DNA of 64,000 nt from Daejeonella sp. JGW-45 (GCF_029360805.1 NZ_JARKNC010000001.1:434001-498000); one strand, 5' to 3'; numbered from the stretch's first letter, positions 25,733 through 35,455 are shown. Made by a program: numbers and translations. The notes: a model not told the origin generated them from the sequence alone.

Positions 25733-26518
25733 TTATTTAAAAAAGTAAAAGTAAACAGGCATTGCGGCGAATCCCAGCGGAATTAACACACCAAAGATCC
25801 AAACGCCTAAGAAGCGAATGATCGGAACATACTTTTTATTATCCCAGCCTATTGTTTGGAAGGCACTTCTGAATCCATGTATCAGGTGAAACGCAAGTGC
25901 TGCCATAGATACAACGTATAGCAATACGTACCACCAGGTTTGAAATGAATAGGCGACAACTTTATAAAGATCTTTTGAGACGACTATCTGTTTTCCCGCC
26001 TGTGTATCTACATAGTCTGAATGCACCAGACGCGTGGCATCCCAGGGCAACTCGGAAACAGTAATATTTGTTGGATCATCCAGGCTGATCTCATATTTAG
26101 CATAAGGTAATTCAGCATTATGGTATTTCCACCAGAAATTACTCATATGTACCACAATAAACACCAGTAAGATGGTACCCAGGATTCCCATGTTACGGGA
26201 CGTCCACGGGCTGTTTTGTGAACCTGCCTGAACAGCATAGGCTACCGGACGGGCCTTCCTGTTTCCTGTGGTTAATACCAGTGCATAAACCGCATGAATA
26301 ATAATTGATGCATATAATAAATAAGATACCACCTTGATCGGAACAAAGTGGGTCATAAAGTATGCATAAGCATTGAACGCCTGGCCTGCATCGTCTTTAA
26401 ATAACTGAAGATTCCCAACCAAGTGTACGATCAGGAAAGTACAAAGAAACAAGCCTGTTGCGGCCATTATCAATTTTTTTCCCAATGAGGATGAGAACGT
26501 TTTTGCGAAATTGCTCAT
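25733..26518 (-). CDS. sdhC: Succinate dehydrogenase cytochrome b subunit (type B, SdhC/FrdC)
   Basis: Di-heme membrane anchor that exchanges electrons with menaquinone. The 261-aa protein has five predicted helices and histidines placed for two hemes: LIVHLVGNLQL near residue 27, YFMTHFVPIKVV near 55, SIIIHAVYALVL near 70, VFIVVHMSNFWW near 120 and LAFHLIHGFRSAFQTIGW near 217. A single anchor subunit with no SdhD gene is the type B arrangement expected in Bacteroidota. First gene of the operon, with a promoter motif upstream. Confidence 0.93.
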   Translation of the reverse strand: MSNFAKTFSSSLGKKLIMAATGLFLCTFLIVHLVGNLQLFKDDAGQAFNAYAYFMTHFVPIKVVSYLLYASIIIHAVYALVLTTGNRKARPVAYAVQAGSQNSPWTSRNMGILGTILLVFIVVHMSNFWWKYHNAELPYAKYEISLDDPTNITVSELPWDATRLVHSDYVDTQAGKQIVVSKDLYKVVAYSFQTWWYVLLYVVSMAALAFHLIHGFRSAFQTIGWDNKKYVPIIRFLGVWIFGVLIPLGFAAMPVYFYFFK

Positions 26519-26547
26519 TACCTGTGCTATTATAAATATTCAGGGAG

Positions 26548-26555
26548 CAAATTTA
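26548..26555 (-). promoter_or_regulatory. -7 element for sdhCAB
   Basis: TAAATTTG on the minus strand, a full TAnnTTTG match, 30 bases before the sdhC start. No obvious -33 TTG at 18-20 bases. Confidence 0.6.
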
Positions 26556-26649
26556 TCATTATATGGTAAAAAAACCGATGGAAATATAAGTGGCCGGAGA
26601 AATAATATCTATTTAGAAACGATCTAAATTTTACGGTGAAAGTTTAGGA

Positions 26650-27309
26650 TCAAAAGCGGATGACTTGATTTTTAGCGATACCGAAAACCTGGTCTCCTTT
26701 CACATTTTTAACACATACCTTACCTGTAAACTTACCAAAGGCAGGGAGAATAGCTTGCCTTGCGCCAAAATGAAAACAGGGCAGGGTAAGAATCTGCCTT
26801 GCGCCGCCCTTAAGCGTTACGCCGGGATGAATATGTCCGCAAACAACGTAGCTGTCAGCATTTACAAGCTCATTAGGTTTTAGGGGTGCATGAGAAAACA
26901 GGAAAGGACCTATTTCAAGCCTGTCGTGTAATTCAAAATTCAGGTCCTTGTAGAAATCGTCATTCAGAATATCATGATTGCCTAACACCAAAATCATATC
27001 TATCTTCTTAAATAAGGAACGCCACAAAACAAGCCAGCCCCAGTCGTTATTCATATCGCTGTGAAAAAGATCGCCAAGAAAAATGATCTTTAAAGGCTTA
27101 TACTCGTGGATCAGATCCGAAATAAGAGCAAGGTCCTGTTGCTCCATTTCCTTAGGAATTCCTATACCGGCCTTACGAAAATGCCCAACTTTTCCGAGGT
27201 GAATGTCGGCTATAATCAAAGTCTTTTCTTCCTCCCAGAAAACGGCTTTCTCGGGCAGGAGTAGTAAGGTTTGGCTAAGAAAATTAAATGAAAGAGGAAC
27301 GGATATCAT
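26650..27309 (-). CDS. pdeM: PdeM-like metallophosphoesterase (ligase-associated DNA repair family)
   Basis: Mre11-like calcineurin-fold enzyme. Metal-binding motifs: IADIHLGKVGHFRKAG (DxH), FLGDLFHSD (GD), LVLGNHDI (GNHD), FSHAPLK and CGHIHPG (GHxH). This order and the LGKVGHFRKAG segment match PdeM, a putative endonuclease linked in other bacteria to a DNA ligase/exonuclease cluster; none of those partners is here. I start it at the ATG ending at 27309 (219 aa). The longer frame to 27354 would begin inside the htrA terminator and run through a promoter. Confidence 0.85.
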   Translation of the reverse strand: MISVPLSFNFLSQTLLLLPEKAVFWEEEKTLIIADIHLGKVGHFRKAGIGIPKEMEQQDLALISDLIHEYKPLKIIFLGDLFHSDMNNDWGWLVLWRSLFKKIDMILVLGNHDILNDDFYKDLNFELHDRLEIGPFLFSHAPLKPNELVNADSYVVCGHIHPGVTLKGGARQILTLPCFHFGARQAILPAFGKFTGKVCVKNVKGDQVFGIAKNQVIRF

Positions 27310-27313
27310 CGCA

Positions 27314-27321
27314 CAAAAATA
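27314..27321 (-). promoter_or_regulatory. -7 element for pdeM
   Basis: TATTTTTG on the minus strand ends only four bases before the chosen pdeM ATG, directly after the htrA terminator. If used, the message would be essentially leaderless. Confidence 0.5.
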
Positions 27322-27323
27322 CA

Positions 27324-27351
27324 AAAGCCTTCTCAGTATCGAGAAGGCTTT
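27324..27351 (-). terminator. htrA terminator
   Basis: Perfect 11-bp stem AAAGCCTTCTC (27324-27334) with its complement (27341-27351), a 6-base loop and then TTTTGTATTTTTG on the minus strand, 23 bases after the htrA stop. Confidence 0.88.
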
Positions 27352-27374
27352 CATTCTAAGACCTTTGCGTAACC

Positions 27375-28874
27375 TTATCTCCTTATCGGAAACTGATATC
27401 TCATCGACGCTCCTTCGGGCGTGAAACCACTAATGGTAACCATATTATTGCGGCTTGATTTGATTGCGGTTTCAATATCCTGAGTTTTATTTACTGCTTG
27501 TCCATTAACTGTGGTGATCACAGTTCCCTGAGCAACTTCGATCTGGTCAAAGTATCCTCCATTTTGAACGCCGGTAACTATCACACCTGAATTGATCTTG
27601 TATTTTTTCTTAAGAGACTCGCTCACAGGTGCGAAGCTTGCACCCAGATTCCTGGTTACAACGCTGGCTGTTGTGGTTTCATTGTTTTTTACAGACTCTT
27701 CGCCTTTAAGCGTTACGTTGGTATTAAACGTTTTACCATCTCTGAGGTAAGAAAGCTGAACTTTGTCGCCGGGACCTAAGCGGCCGATACGTTCCTGGAG
27801 ATCAGAAGGACCATAGATCTGCTTTCCGTCAACCTTTGTGATGATATCTCCCTCTTTCAAACCAGCCTGATCAGCTCCACCACCGGTGATAACGCCGTTG
27901 ATATACAATCCGTTAAGTTCATCAACACCGAAGCGTTTTGCCTGCTCAGCATCGAGTCCGGTAAAGTTCACACCTATAAATCCACGTCTAACCGATCCAA
28001 ATTCCTTAAAATCATTCAGGATCTTTTTGGCAAGGTTAATCGGGATAGCGAATCCATAGCCCTCGTAACTTCCACTCTGGGAAGCTATCGCAGCATTAAC
28101 TCCAATAAGCTCACCATTAGTGTTTACCAGGGCACCACCACTGTTCCCGCGATTGATTGCAGCATCTGTCTGAATAAACGATTCAATCGCTGTTCTCGCC
28201 TGCGGCTCACCATTAGGAGATGGCTCACTGTCAAGAATTCCTATCTGGCGACCTTTAGCACTCACAATACCGGCAGTAACCGTGGTATTCAGGGCAAAAG
28301 GATATCCAACTGCCAGAACCCATTCCCCGATACGGACATCATCAGAGTTTCCCAGTTTTACTATAGGAAAGCCAGACCCTTCAATCTTAATTAATGCCAG
28401 GTCGGTATTGGCATCCCTGCCAATGACTTTAGCAACAAGTGAACGTTTATCAGGCAAGATAACGTCAATCTTGTCTGCGTTGTCTACCACGTGGTTATTG
28501 GTTACGATATATCCATCCGGTGAAATGATAACACCTGATCCGGAGCCCATCGCCGGTCCGCGTGATCTCCGGCCTCCACCAAAGAAATCCTCGAACATAT
28601 CCTGCATCTGGTCGCGGCCGGCACCTGCAGATGGATTGTTATACGTTGTTTTAATATGTACAACAGCCGGCGTAACGGCAGCGGCAGCCTGCGTAAAATC
28701 CAGATCTCCGGTAGAAGAATTAATAACCGGTAAAGGATTATTTGCAAAATGAACCTTTTGTTTCTCTTCGAATGACATCCCGTCCTGGACCTGATTCTCG
28801 ATCAGCTTGTACGAGCCGATAGCAACCGCCCCGCCAAGGCAAGCTGCCAAAAATGTAACACCTATCTTCTTCAT
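27375..28874 (-). CDS. htrA: Do/HtrA-family periplasmic serine protease
   Basis: Envelope quality-control protease and chaperone. The 499-aa protein has an N-terminal hydrophobic segment (MKKIGVTFLAACLGGAVAIG). The catalytic triad is visible as His in VTNNHVVDNADK near residue 129, Asp in ANTDLALIKIEG near 160 and Ser in NRGNSGGALVNTNGE near 245. Two PDZ domains follow (RRGFIGVNFTGLDAEQ from about 293 and the C-terminal NLGASFAPVSE-onward part), of which the second is divergent. It has its own promoter, diverging from dapF, and a terminator before pdeM. Confidence 0.94.
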   Translation of the reverse strand: MKKIGVTFLAACLGGAVAIGSYKLIENQVQDGMSFEEKQKVHFANNPLPVINSSTGDLDFTQAAAAVTPAVVHIKTTYNNPSAGAGRDQMQDMFEDFFGGGRRSRGPAMGSGSGVIISPDGYIVTNNHVVDNADKIDVILPDKRSLVAKVIGRDANTDLALIKIEGSGFPIVKLGNSDDVRIGEWVLAVGYPFALNTTVTAGIVSAKGRQIGILDSEPSPNGEPQARTAIESFIQTDAAINRGNSGGALVNTNGELIGVNAAIASQSGSYEGYGFAIPINLAKKILNDFKEFGSVRRGFIGVNFTGLDAEQAKRFGVDELNGLYINGVITGGGADQAGLKEGDIITKVDGKQIYGPSDLQERIGRLGPGDKVQLSYLRDGKTFNTNVTLKGEESVKNNETTTASVVTRNLGASFAPVSESLKKKYKINSGVIVTGVQNGGYFDQIEVAQGTVITTVNGQAVNKTQDIETAIKSSRNNMVTISGFTPEGASMRYQFPIRR

Positions 28875-28918
28875 ATCTATATAGTTATTTATTTTTTATT
28901 ATTCGTTCAAAGATTGTT

Positions 28919-28949
28919 CAAAATTAATACCAGTTAAACGCAGAACAAA
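28919..28949 (-). promoter_or_regulatory. Promoter of htrA
   Basis: TTTG (complement of 28946-28949), 19 bases, then TAATTTTG (complement of 28919-28926) on the minus strand: both Bacteroidota elements at the expected spacing, about 45 bases before the start codon. Confidence 0.75.
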
Positions 28950-29101
28950 CATTTCGTGTATCGAAAATATGTTAAAAATTGTTAAATACATTTCATTGTT
29001 ACCGTGATATATTTACGGCGCGGGATGATCTGGACTACATTATAATTCCGAATTTTAAAAGAATACTTGGTTAACATACTTTACTTATACCGATACAAAA
29101 T

Positions 29102-29890
29102 ATGAAATTAAATTTTTATAAATACGAAGGCGCTGGGAACGATTTTATCCTTTTAGATAACCGGGAGCAGCACTTTAACCCGGATCAGCAGCCTCAGATG
29201 ATTAAGAAATTGTGCGACCGTCACTTCGGTATCGGCGCCGACGGACTAATGGCATTACAGCTAAAACCCGGTTATCATTTCGAGATGCTCTATTATAATG
29301 CTAACGGTTCGGCTGGAACCATGTGCGGAAATGGGGGGCGATGCATCACGGCCTTTGCCAAACGACTTGGCATTATACAAAATGAGACTAACTTTATGGC
29401 AGTTGACGGACCTCATTATGCCAAAATTTCAGAAAACGGAGATTGGGTGAGTCTGAAAATGATTGATGTAGACGATATTAAAATGGACGGAAATGCGTTT
29501 GTTCTCAACACCGGATCTCCCCATTATGTTGTGCAAAGAAGTCAGCTCAGGGATCTTGACGTTTTCAGGGCAGGGCGCGAGATCCGGTATAACGAAGTCT
29601 ATTCATCGGAGGGCATTAACGTGAACTTTGTTGAGGATATGGGTGATCATTATTATGTACGCACCTACGAAAGAGGCGTAGAGGATGAGACATTCGCTTG
29701 CGGCACAGGGGCAACCGCGGTGGCTATGGCTATGGCCCGTCTAAAAAACAAAACCGGTCAAACCACAATCACGCTCAGGGTTACGGGCGGCCAGCTAAGT
29801 GTTAGTTTCGATTATGATGGTAAAAAGTTCACAAACGTTTTTCTCGAAGGTCCGGCGAGTTTTGTGTTCGAAGGCTCTATCGATGTATGA
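29102..29890 (+). CDS. dapF: Diaminopimelate epimerase
   Basis: Converts LL- to meso-diaminopimelate for lysine and peptidoglycan synthesis. The 262-aa enzyme has both catalytic cysteines in their motifs: NGSAGTMCGNGGRC near residue 70-83 and ETFACGTGATAVAMA near 196-210. The N-terminal FYKYEGAGNDFILLDNR is the DapF signature. Monocistronic as far as can be seen, diverging from htrA; no convincing promoter or terminator is visible around it. Confidence 0.96.
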   Translation: MKLNFYKYEGAGNDFILLDNREQHFNPDQQPQMIKKLCDRHFGIGADGLMALQLKPGYHFEMLYYNANGSAGTMCGNGGRCITAFAKRLGIIQNETNFMAVDGPHYAKISENGDWVSLKMIDVDDIKMDGNAFVLNTGSPHYVVQRSQLRDLDVFRAGREIRYNEVYSSEGINVNFVEDMGDHYYVRTYERGVEDETFACGTGATAVAMAMARLKNKTGQTTITLRVTGGQLSVSFDYDGKKFTNVFLEGPASFVFEGSIDV

Positions 29891-30052
29891 TAGTCTGGCA
29901 TAAACGATGGCGTCGGTGCCCTCTTAAATTTGTCATTGTCATATTTTAAACATAAATCAATTATTTACTGCGGTCACTTGAAAAAGGCCAAAATTCTGCA
30001 TAGATTTAGAATTTTTTAATGCTCAACTTGCTTAAAATTTTTCCGATTACCT

Positions 30053-32953
30053 ATGTTAAGAGTTGATAGCAGTAAGCCTTGCAAGATTGTATACTCTATT
30101 TGCAAACATGATTTCCTGGGATATTTGATTGAACCTCATATTGTTCAATTAAACCCTGATGGAGGGTTTTCTCTAACATATCAGCGAATATTCAGTACTA
30201 CCGCAAGCGAATTTTCTTCTATTCTTGACGAAACGGATCTTAAGCTAATAAAACTCCTGGAAGAAACCGAGCAAGGACATATTATAAAGCGATACCACAA
30301 AAAAGCTATCAGGCCTCTTGAATATTTCAGTACGATCTTTAATGAAAAGCTTTACGAAACTTTAAGGCCGAAAATAGAGAAGCGGCTGGTTGACGCATTT
30401 GGCATGCTTGCAGAAAAAGAGCTGTATCTCATGAGCAAAGAAGGCTGGCCCGTAGAGCGTAAAATCACAATTGCCTCGGAGCCTGCCTCGATCTTATTTC
30501 ATTTCCGGCGTGGTTTGACAGAAACAAGATATTTTCCCACTATTAAGTTCCAGGGACTTAGGATCGAATTTATGTTTAAGGATGCGCAGATCATTTGCAA
30601 CCAACCTGCATGGCTGCTTCTTGACGACGTACTTTATTATTTTGAAGAGGAAGTTGAGGGGAAAAAACTACAGCCTTTCCTGAATAAGCGTTTTATTTCT
30701 ATTCCAAAATCTTCTGAAAAAACTTATTTCGAAAAATTTGTAGGCCCGCTCATAGAAAAACATGCGGTTTACGCCGAAGGGTTTGAAATAAGAACTGAGA
30801 AGTTTGAGGCCACACCGGTCCTAAAGCTTTTGTACGCGAATAGTGAACGGCCCCAGATTCAACTATATTTTAGATACGGCGATTATATTTTCCCTGCCGG
30901 GAGTGAACGGAGGGTATCGGTAAGGACCGAAAAAAAAGATAACGATTACATTTTCCACCGTATCAAGCGCTCGCTGAGCTGGGAAAAAAATAAGCTTAAC
31001 ACCTTGCAGGAGCTGGGCCTTAGATCCACCGGTTCCTTATTCCTCAGTGTATTCACCACAGATCCGGAAAATACAGAAGAGGAAGATTCCCCCTTCAGAA
31101 TTATTAACTGGTTAAACGAAAACCATGATGAACTTGAAGCCAAAGGCTTCACATTTGAGCAGGCGGATGGTGAAAAGAGATTTGTGATTGGGAAAAGTAA
31201 AATAGACCTGGAGATCCGGGAAAATAATGATTGGTTTGATATACATGCTGTGGTGCATTTTGGCCATTACCAGATACCTTTTATTGATCTAAAGAACCAC
31301 ATTTTAAACAAGATCCGGGAATTTAAGCTGCCATCAGGCGAGATTGCTGTTATACCGGAACAATGGTTTTCACAATACGGAAATTTACTCCAGTTTACAG
31401 AGGGCTCAAAACAGCTAAAATTAAAAAAGCTGCACATCGGGCTTGTTAACGATTTCGCTAATAGCGAACTGGCTACTGTAAGCATGGACAGAAAGCTTCA
31501 AAGGTTATCAGATTTTGAGGAGATCGAAGACGCTGATATTCCAAAATCATTTAGTGGAACTTTACGTCCATATCAAAAGGCAGGATACAACTGGTTCCAC
31601 TTTTTACGCAAGTATAATTTTGGCGGCTGTCTGGCAGACGACATGGGCTTAGGGAAAACCGTTCAAACCCTTGCATTGCTTCAAAAGATCAAGGAAGAAA
31701 ACCACGATCTGGATATTCACACTACCTCCCTGATCATCATGCCGACCTCCTTAGTTTACAACTGGCTGAACGAAGCCAGGAAGTTTGCCCCTAAGCTTAA
31801 GATCCACGCGCATACAGGAAGTTTCCGGAACAAAGAAATAGAGCTGTTTTCAAATTATGATGTCGTGATCACTACCTATGGAATTACGCGGGTTGATATC
31901 GACCTTTTAAAAAACCTCTATTTCAATTACATCATACTGGATGAGAGCCAGAATATTAAAAATCCGGCCTCCAAATCCTTTAAGGCAGTAAAAAGCCTTA
32001 AATCGAAACATAAACTCATTTTGAGCGGCACTCCAGTAGAAAATACTGTAAATGATCTCTGGACTCAGATGTCATTTATTAATCCTGGTTTGCTGGGCAA
32101 TCAGCATTTCTTTTACACCGATTTCGTTGTTCCCATTGAAAAGAAAAAGGACGATGAGAAAGCGGCAAAACTACAGGCGCTGATCAAGCCCTTTGTGCTA
32201 AGGCGAACAAAAACGCAAGTTGCAACAGAACTGCCAGCCAAGACCGAGAACTTGTTTTATTGTCAGATGAGCGATGAGCAGAAGGAGTATTACGAAAAAG
32301 TGAAATCTGAATACAGGAATGCCTTGCTTGTGAATCTTGAAAATGGCGCTTTCAAACGATCTCAGATACAGGTCTTACAGGGCCTCACCCAATTGCGCCA
32401 GATCGCTAATCATCCGCTGATGATCGATGAAGGCTATGAAGGTGACTCTGGTAAATTTGAGAATGTAATCCATACACTTGAAAATGTGCTTTCGCGGGGC
32501 CATAAGGTTTTAGTATTCTCCCAGTTTGTAAAGCAACTGGATATTTACCGCAGGCATTTTGATAGCCAAAATATTCCGTTTGCTTATCTGGACGGAGCCA
32601 CGTCGAAACGAGGAGAGGTAGTGAGAGAGTTCCAGGCTAATAAAGATATTAAGCTTTTCCTGATATCGATCAAAGCGGGAGGAGTTGGTTTAAACCTTAC
32701 GGAAGCTGATTATGTTTTCATTCTCGATCCATGGTGGAACCCGGCGGTAGAACAGCAGGCTATCGATCGCACCCACCGCATCGGCCAGAATAAAAACGTG
32801 TTTATCTATAAATTCATAACCAAAGATACTGTGGAAGAAAAGATCCTTGCCCTCCAAAACCGCAAGCGGAAAGTGGCCGAATCGCTCATTACCACCGAGG
32901 AGAGTTTTGTTAAATCATTGACAGCGAAAGATATTTCGGATATTTTAAGCTAG
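30053..32953 (+). CDS. SNF2/HepA-family helicase-like ATPase
   Basis: A 966-aa Swi2/Snf2 protein. After a roughly 480-residue N-terminal region with no named fold that I recognise, the two-lobed ATPase shows GGCLADDMGLGKTVQTLAL near residue 525 (Walker A), IILDESQNIKN near 625 (DESQ in place of DEAH), KLILSGTPVEN, and in the second lobe VLVFSQFVKQLDIY, SIKAGGVGLNLTEADYV and a final HRIGQNKNVFIYKF. Such proteins remodel nucleoprotein, for example RNA polymerase (RapA) or DNA-bound proteins. The N-terminal region differs from RapA, so the target is unknown. A near-consensus promoter (TTG, 20 bases, TAGATTTA) lies about 50-80 bases upstream. Confidence 0.92.
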   Translation: MLRVDSSKPCKIVYSICKHDFLGYLIEPHIVQLNPDGGFSLTYQRIFSTTASEFSSILDETDLKLIKLLEETEQGHIIKRYHKKAIRPLEYFSTIFNEKLYETLRPKIEKRLVDAFGMLAEKELYLMSKEGWPVERKITIASEPASILFHFRRGLTETRYFPTIKFQGLRIEFMFKDAQIICNQPAWLLLDDVLYYFEEEVEGKKLQPFLNKRFISIPKSSEKTYFEKFVGPLIEKHAVYAEGFEIRTEKFEATPVLKLLYANSERPQIQLYFRYGDYIFPAGSERRVSVRTEKKDNDYIFHRIKRSLSWEKNKLNTLQELGLRSTGSLFLSVFTTDPENTEEEDSPFRIINWLNENHDELEAKGFTFEQADGEKRFVIGKSKIDLEIRENNDWFDIHAVVHFGHYQIPFIDLKNHILNKIREFKLPSGEIAVIPEQWFSQYGNLLQFTEGSKQLKLKKLHIGLVNDFANSELATVSMDRKLQRLSDFEEIEDADIPKSFSGTLRPYQKAGYNWFHFLRKYNFGGCLADDMGLGKTVQTLALLQKIKEENHDLDIHTTSLIIMPTSLVYNWLNEARKFAPKLKIHAHTGSFRNKEIELFSNYDVVITTYGITRVDIDLLKNLYFNYIILDESQNIKNPASKSFKAVKSLKSKHKLILSGTPVENTVNDLWTQMSFINPGLLGNQHFFYTDFVVPIEKKKDDEKAAKLQALIKPFVLRRTKTQVATELPAKTENLFYCQMSDEQKEYYEKVKSEYRNALLVNLENGAFKRSQIQVLQGLTQLRQIANHPLMIDEGYEGDSGKFENVIHTLENVLSRGHKVLVFSQFVKQLDIYRRHFDSQNIPFAYLDGATSKRGEVVREFQANKDIKLFLISIKAGGVGLNLTEADYVFILDPWWNPAVEQQAIDRTHRIGQNKNVFIYKFITKDTVEEKILALQNRKRKVAESLITTEESFVKSLTAKDISDILS

Positions 32954-33350
32954 TTTACTAGTGTAGTCAAGTAGGATTAATCTGCGTGAACAAGCACGGT
33001 CACTGTCCACCACCAGTGTTAAAAGATATCGCTTGTCGACCCCGAAGGTGCCCGCCCGGATGAACAGCGCTCGGGCGGGGTCACATGTTTATAGCAATCG
33101 ATATCTCCAACAAATCGACCCCGAAGGGGGTCGAATATGCGAATTTTAAAAATACATACGACCTCTTCGGGTCGGGAAAGCGTTGGTATGGCTTTTTATA
33201 AATATGTGACCACCTTTGGGGTCAATATCTGCTTTATTTTATCGGGGCTTATTTTTTAAAACGCAACTATAAATAACCCAATGGGAAGCATAAAAGCATA
33301 TTTTATTAAGAATTTAATTTTAACCGGACATTAGTGACTGTTGCCCAATA
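32954..33350. repeat. Gene-free region with a REP-like palindrome cluster (GACCCC/GGGGTC family)
   Basis: Four related palindromes between 33037 and 33224: a compound one (GACCCC at 33038 and GGGGTC at 33077 around CCCGCCCG...CGGGCGGG), a perfect 8-bp stem TCGACCCC-gaag-GGGGTCGA (33115-33134), CGACC...GGTCG (33159-33174) and TGACC...GGTCA (33207-33224). All share a GACC(CC) core but differ from the AAGCCC family at 22.4 kb. No gene is seen in the rest of the gap. Confidence 0.78.
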
Positions 33351-33956
33351 TCACCTCGACTTCGGAAGCGTCCATTGATATTTAAGAGATATAAGCCGGA
33401 TAAAAATGATCGCAAAAACGCTGACGAACGAATTTATATTATCATCAACTTCCAAAAGTTTTAGAACAACAAATATTGCTGCTCCCGATAAGCATGCCGT
33501 CGCATAGATCTCCTTCTTAAAAATAAGCGGGATTTCATTGATCAGCGTATCCCTTATTACTCCCCCCATTACTGCAGAGAACATTCCCATAATTATAGCA
33601 GCCAGGGGGGATACGCCATGCTCGAGCGATTTCTGAACACCCACAACCGTATATAAGCCTATCCCAATTGTATCGAATAGAAAAAAGGTGCGCCTGTACT
33701 TGATGATATAATATTTGAAAGTAATTGCAAATACTACTCCGATGGTTATAGCGATCAGATAGTTCCCATCAACAACCCAGGTTGGACGCACCCCGAGAAT
33801 CATATCACGCAAAGTACCGCCTCCTACCGCGGTGACAAAACTTGTAAACGTTACCCCGAAAATATCCTTGTACATGTTTTTATCAGATGCGGCCAGGGCA
33901 CCTGAAACTGCAAACACTAATGTTCCGAGCAGATCAATATAATAAGGTAACTGCAT
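33351..33956 (-). CDS. TRIC-type cation channel family protein (UPF0126/YadS)
   Basis: A 201-aa integral membrane protein with about seven helices arranged as two similar three-helix units plus one. Each unit carries the family's glycine/Arg-Asp motif: VGGGTLRDMILG near residue 43 and VMGGVIRDTLIN near 128, the duplicated GGxxRD signature of bacterial trimeric intracellular cation channels. It would conduct K+ or similar ions; the bacterial physiological role is little known. It follows aat after 23 bases on the same strand. Confidence 0.88.
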   Translation of the reverse strand: MQLPYYIDLLGTLVFAVSGALAASDKNMYKDIFGVTFTSFVTAVGGGTLRDMILGVRPTWVVDGNYLIAITIGVVFAITFKYYIIKYRRTFFLFDTIGIGLYTVVGVQKSLEHGVSPLAAIIMGMFSAVMGGVIRDTLINEIPLIFKKEIYATACLSGAAIFVVLKLLEVDDNINSFVSVFAIIFIRLISLKYQWTLPKSR

Positions 33957-33979
33957 GGGGTATCTGTTTGAACGTTAAA

Positions 33980-34618
33980 TTAGGACTTTTTATTCAAAAA
34001 AATCAGATACTCCTCACGGCCGATCATTTCTGCACCCAGGCTTTCGAGATGGCTCGTATGGACCTGGCAGTCAATCATAATATAAGACTGGTTTTGACAC
34101 AACCATATCAGTGCAGCTTTAGAAGCATTGCTTACCTTACTGAACATACTTTCTCCGCAAAAAACCTGGTTCACCTGTACCCCATAAAGTCCACCCACCA
34201 GTGACCTGTTCTCCCACACTTCGACGGAGTAAGCAAAGCCTAATTCATTTAACCGGATGTAGGCTTGCTTCATCTCGTTAGTGATCCATGTGCCTGGTTG
34301 CCCCTCACGGGATATCGATGAGCACGATTCGATCACATCAGCGAAGGCTGTGTTGAATGTCACCTCGAATTTGCCGCTCTTCAGGATCTTATGCATAGAC
34401 GCAGAAACCTTAAGCTTATGAGGAAATAAGACAAAACGCTTATGAGGAGAATACCAAAGGATCGGCGTTTCTTCAGAATACCAGGGGAAAATTCCGTGAT
34501 GATAGGCAAGCATTAAACGTTCCGCAGACAGGTCCCCACCCACAGCAAGCAATCCATCATCCTCTGCTAATTCTGGCTTTGGAAACCAGATCTCGGTATC
34601 TGACAGCTGATAAAACAT
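33980..34618 (-). CDS. aat: Leucyl/phenylalanyl-tRNA--protein transferase
   Basis: Adds Leu or Phe to proteins with N-terminal Arg or Lys, feeding them to ClpS/ClpAP (N-end rule). The 212-aa length is normal. Family segments: FPKPELAEDDGLLAVGGDLS near residue 12, AYHHGIFPWYSEETPILWYSP near 32, GQPGTWITNEMKQAYIRLNELG near 110, and VGGLYGVQVNQVFCGESMFS near 142. Cytoplasmic. It lies between an envelope-protein gene and the TRIC gene. Confidence 0.95.
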   Translation of the reverse strand: MFYQLSDTEIWFPKPELAEDDGLLAVGGDLSAERLMLAYHHGIFPWYSEETPILWYSPHKRFVLFPHKLKVSASMHKILKSGKFEVTFNTAFADVIESCSSISREGQPGTWITNEMKQAYIRLNELGFAYSVEVWENRSLVGGLYGVQVNQVFCGESMFSKVSNASKAALIWLCQNQSYIMIDCQVHTSHLESLGAEMIGREEYLIFLNKKS

Positions 34619-34686
34619 TCTGATATACCGCCCTTAGGCCGGTACCGCTTGTATGGTAATTATTAAAAGCGACATTCGTTCCAGGC

Positions 34687-35379
34687 TCATTTACAATGTT
34701 GAGCGATCATTCCGGCTGCAACATCGCTTCCTAATCTCCGAACAGTTTGAAAATCCTCACAGGCTCCTTCTTTATCACCCTGTTTTAATTTGCGCTGGGC
34801 GAGCTTCAGAAGGCGTTCGATAAACTTCTCATCATAGCCTAGCTGAGCTTTAAGATCCTGTATTCTTGCCTCATCGGCCTGGTCATATGTTCCCAATGCC
34901 TTTTTATCATAAAAGTTAAAAATAGCGTCGTTCATGCCTACACGGGCATGATAAGCACTAATAGCTGCATTGATCTCGTCCCTGGATCGCTGATCACATT
35001 TAAAATCACGGAGAGAAAAGTTAACCGGCAGAACGAGAGAAATTAATGTATCATGATTCGTCGGGATGATCCATTTCCCCGAGGTAAGACGGACAACACG
35101 TAAAGCTTCCAGATCCAGATCTGTTCCAAAGCCTTTTTGTATTTTAGAATCATATATTTTACCCTGCCTGTTAAGTCTGAAGCTCACCTGGATAGTCCCC
35201 TGCAGACAGTTTTCTTTTGAAAACTCGGGGTAAATTAAATTATTGTCGATAAAACTGACAAGAGCTTTTTGTCCGCCTTTGAACGCCGGTTGCTCCTGCG
35301 CATTCACACTGATTACTTCGCGAAACCCAAAAAGACCGGCCAAACTCAAGATAAAACCTAATGTTATACTCGGGTACAT
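34687..35379 (-). CDS. TonB C-terminal-domain protein, exported
   Basis: A 230-aa protein with a hydrophobic N-terminal segment (LGFILSLAGLFGF) that could be a signal peptide or anchor. A TonB C-terminal-like domain follows (about 30-120): PAFKGGQKALVSFIDNNL, GTIQVSFRLNRQGKI and DLEALRVVRLTSGKWIIP. The last third is helical with CEDFQTVRRLG and two cysteines. It lacks the proline-rich spacer of a true TonB, so it is more likely a stand-alone domain protein of the kind common in Bacteroidota than an energy transducer. Function unknown. Confidence 0.72.
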   Translation of the reverse strand: MYPSITLGFILSLAGLFGFREVISVNAQEQPAFKGGQKALVSFIDNNLIYPEFSKENCLQGTIQVSFRLNRQGKIYDSKIQKGFGTDLDLEALRVVRLTSGKWIIPTNHDTLISLVLPVNFSLRDFKCDQRSRDEINAAISAYHARVGMNDAIFNFYDKKALGTYDQADEARIQDLKAQLGYDEKFIERLLKLAQRKLKQGDKEGACEDFQTVRRLGSDVAAGMIAQHCK

Positions 35380-35455
35380 ATTCTAATTTAACGAAAAATA
35401 AACAGAAGTAATATATAACCGGATCATGTGATGCCACGATTATTCATCGCCCGGC

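Noticed and set aside
27310-27354. 15-residue N-terminal extension of PdeM
   Set aside because: It would be encoded by the htrA terminator hairpin and a -7 promoter element.
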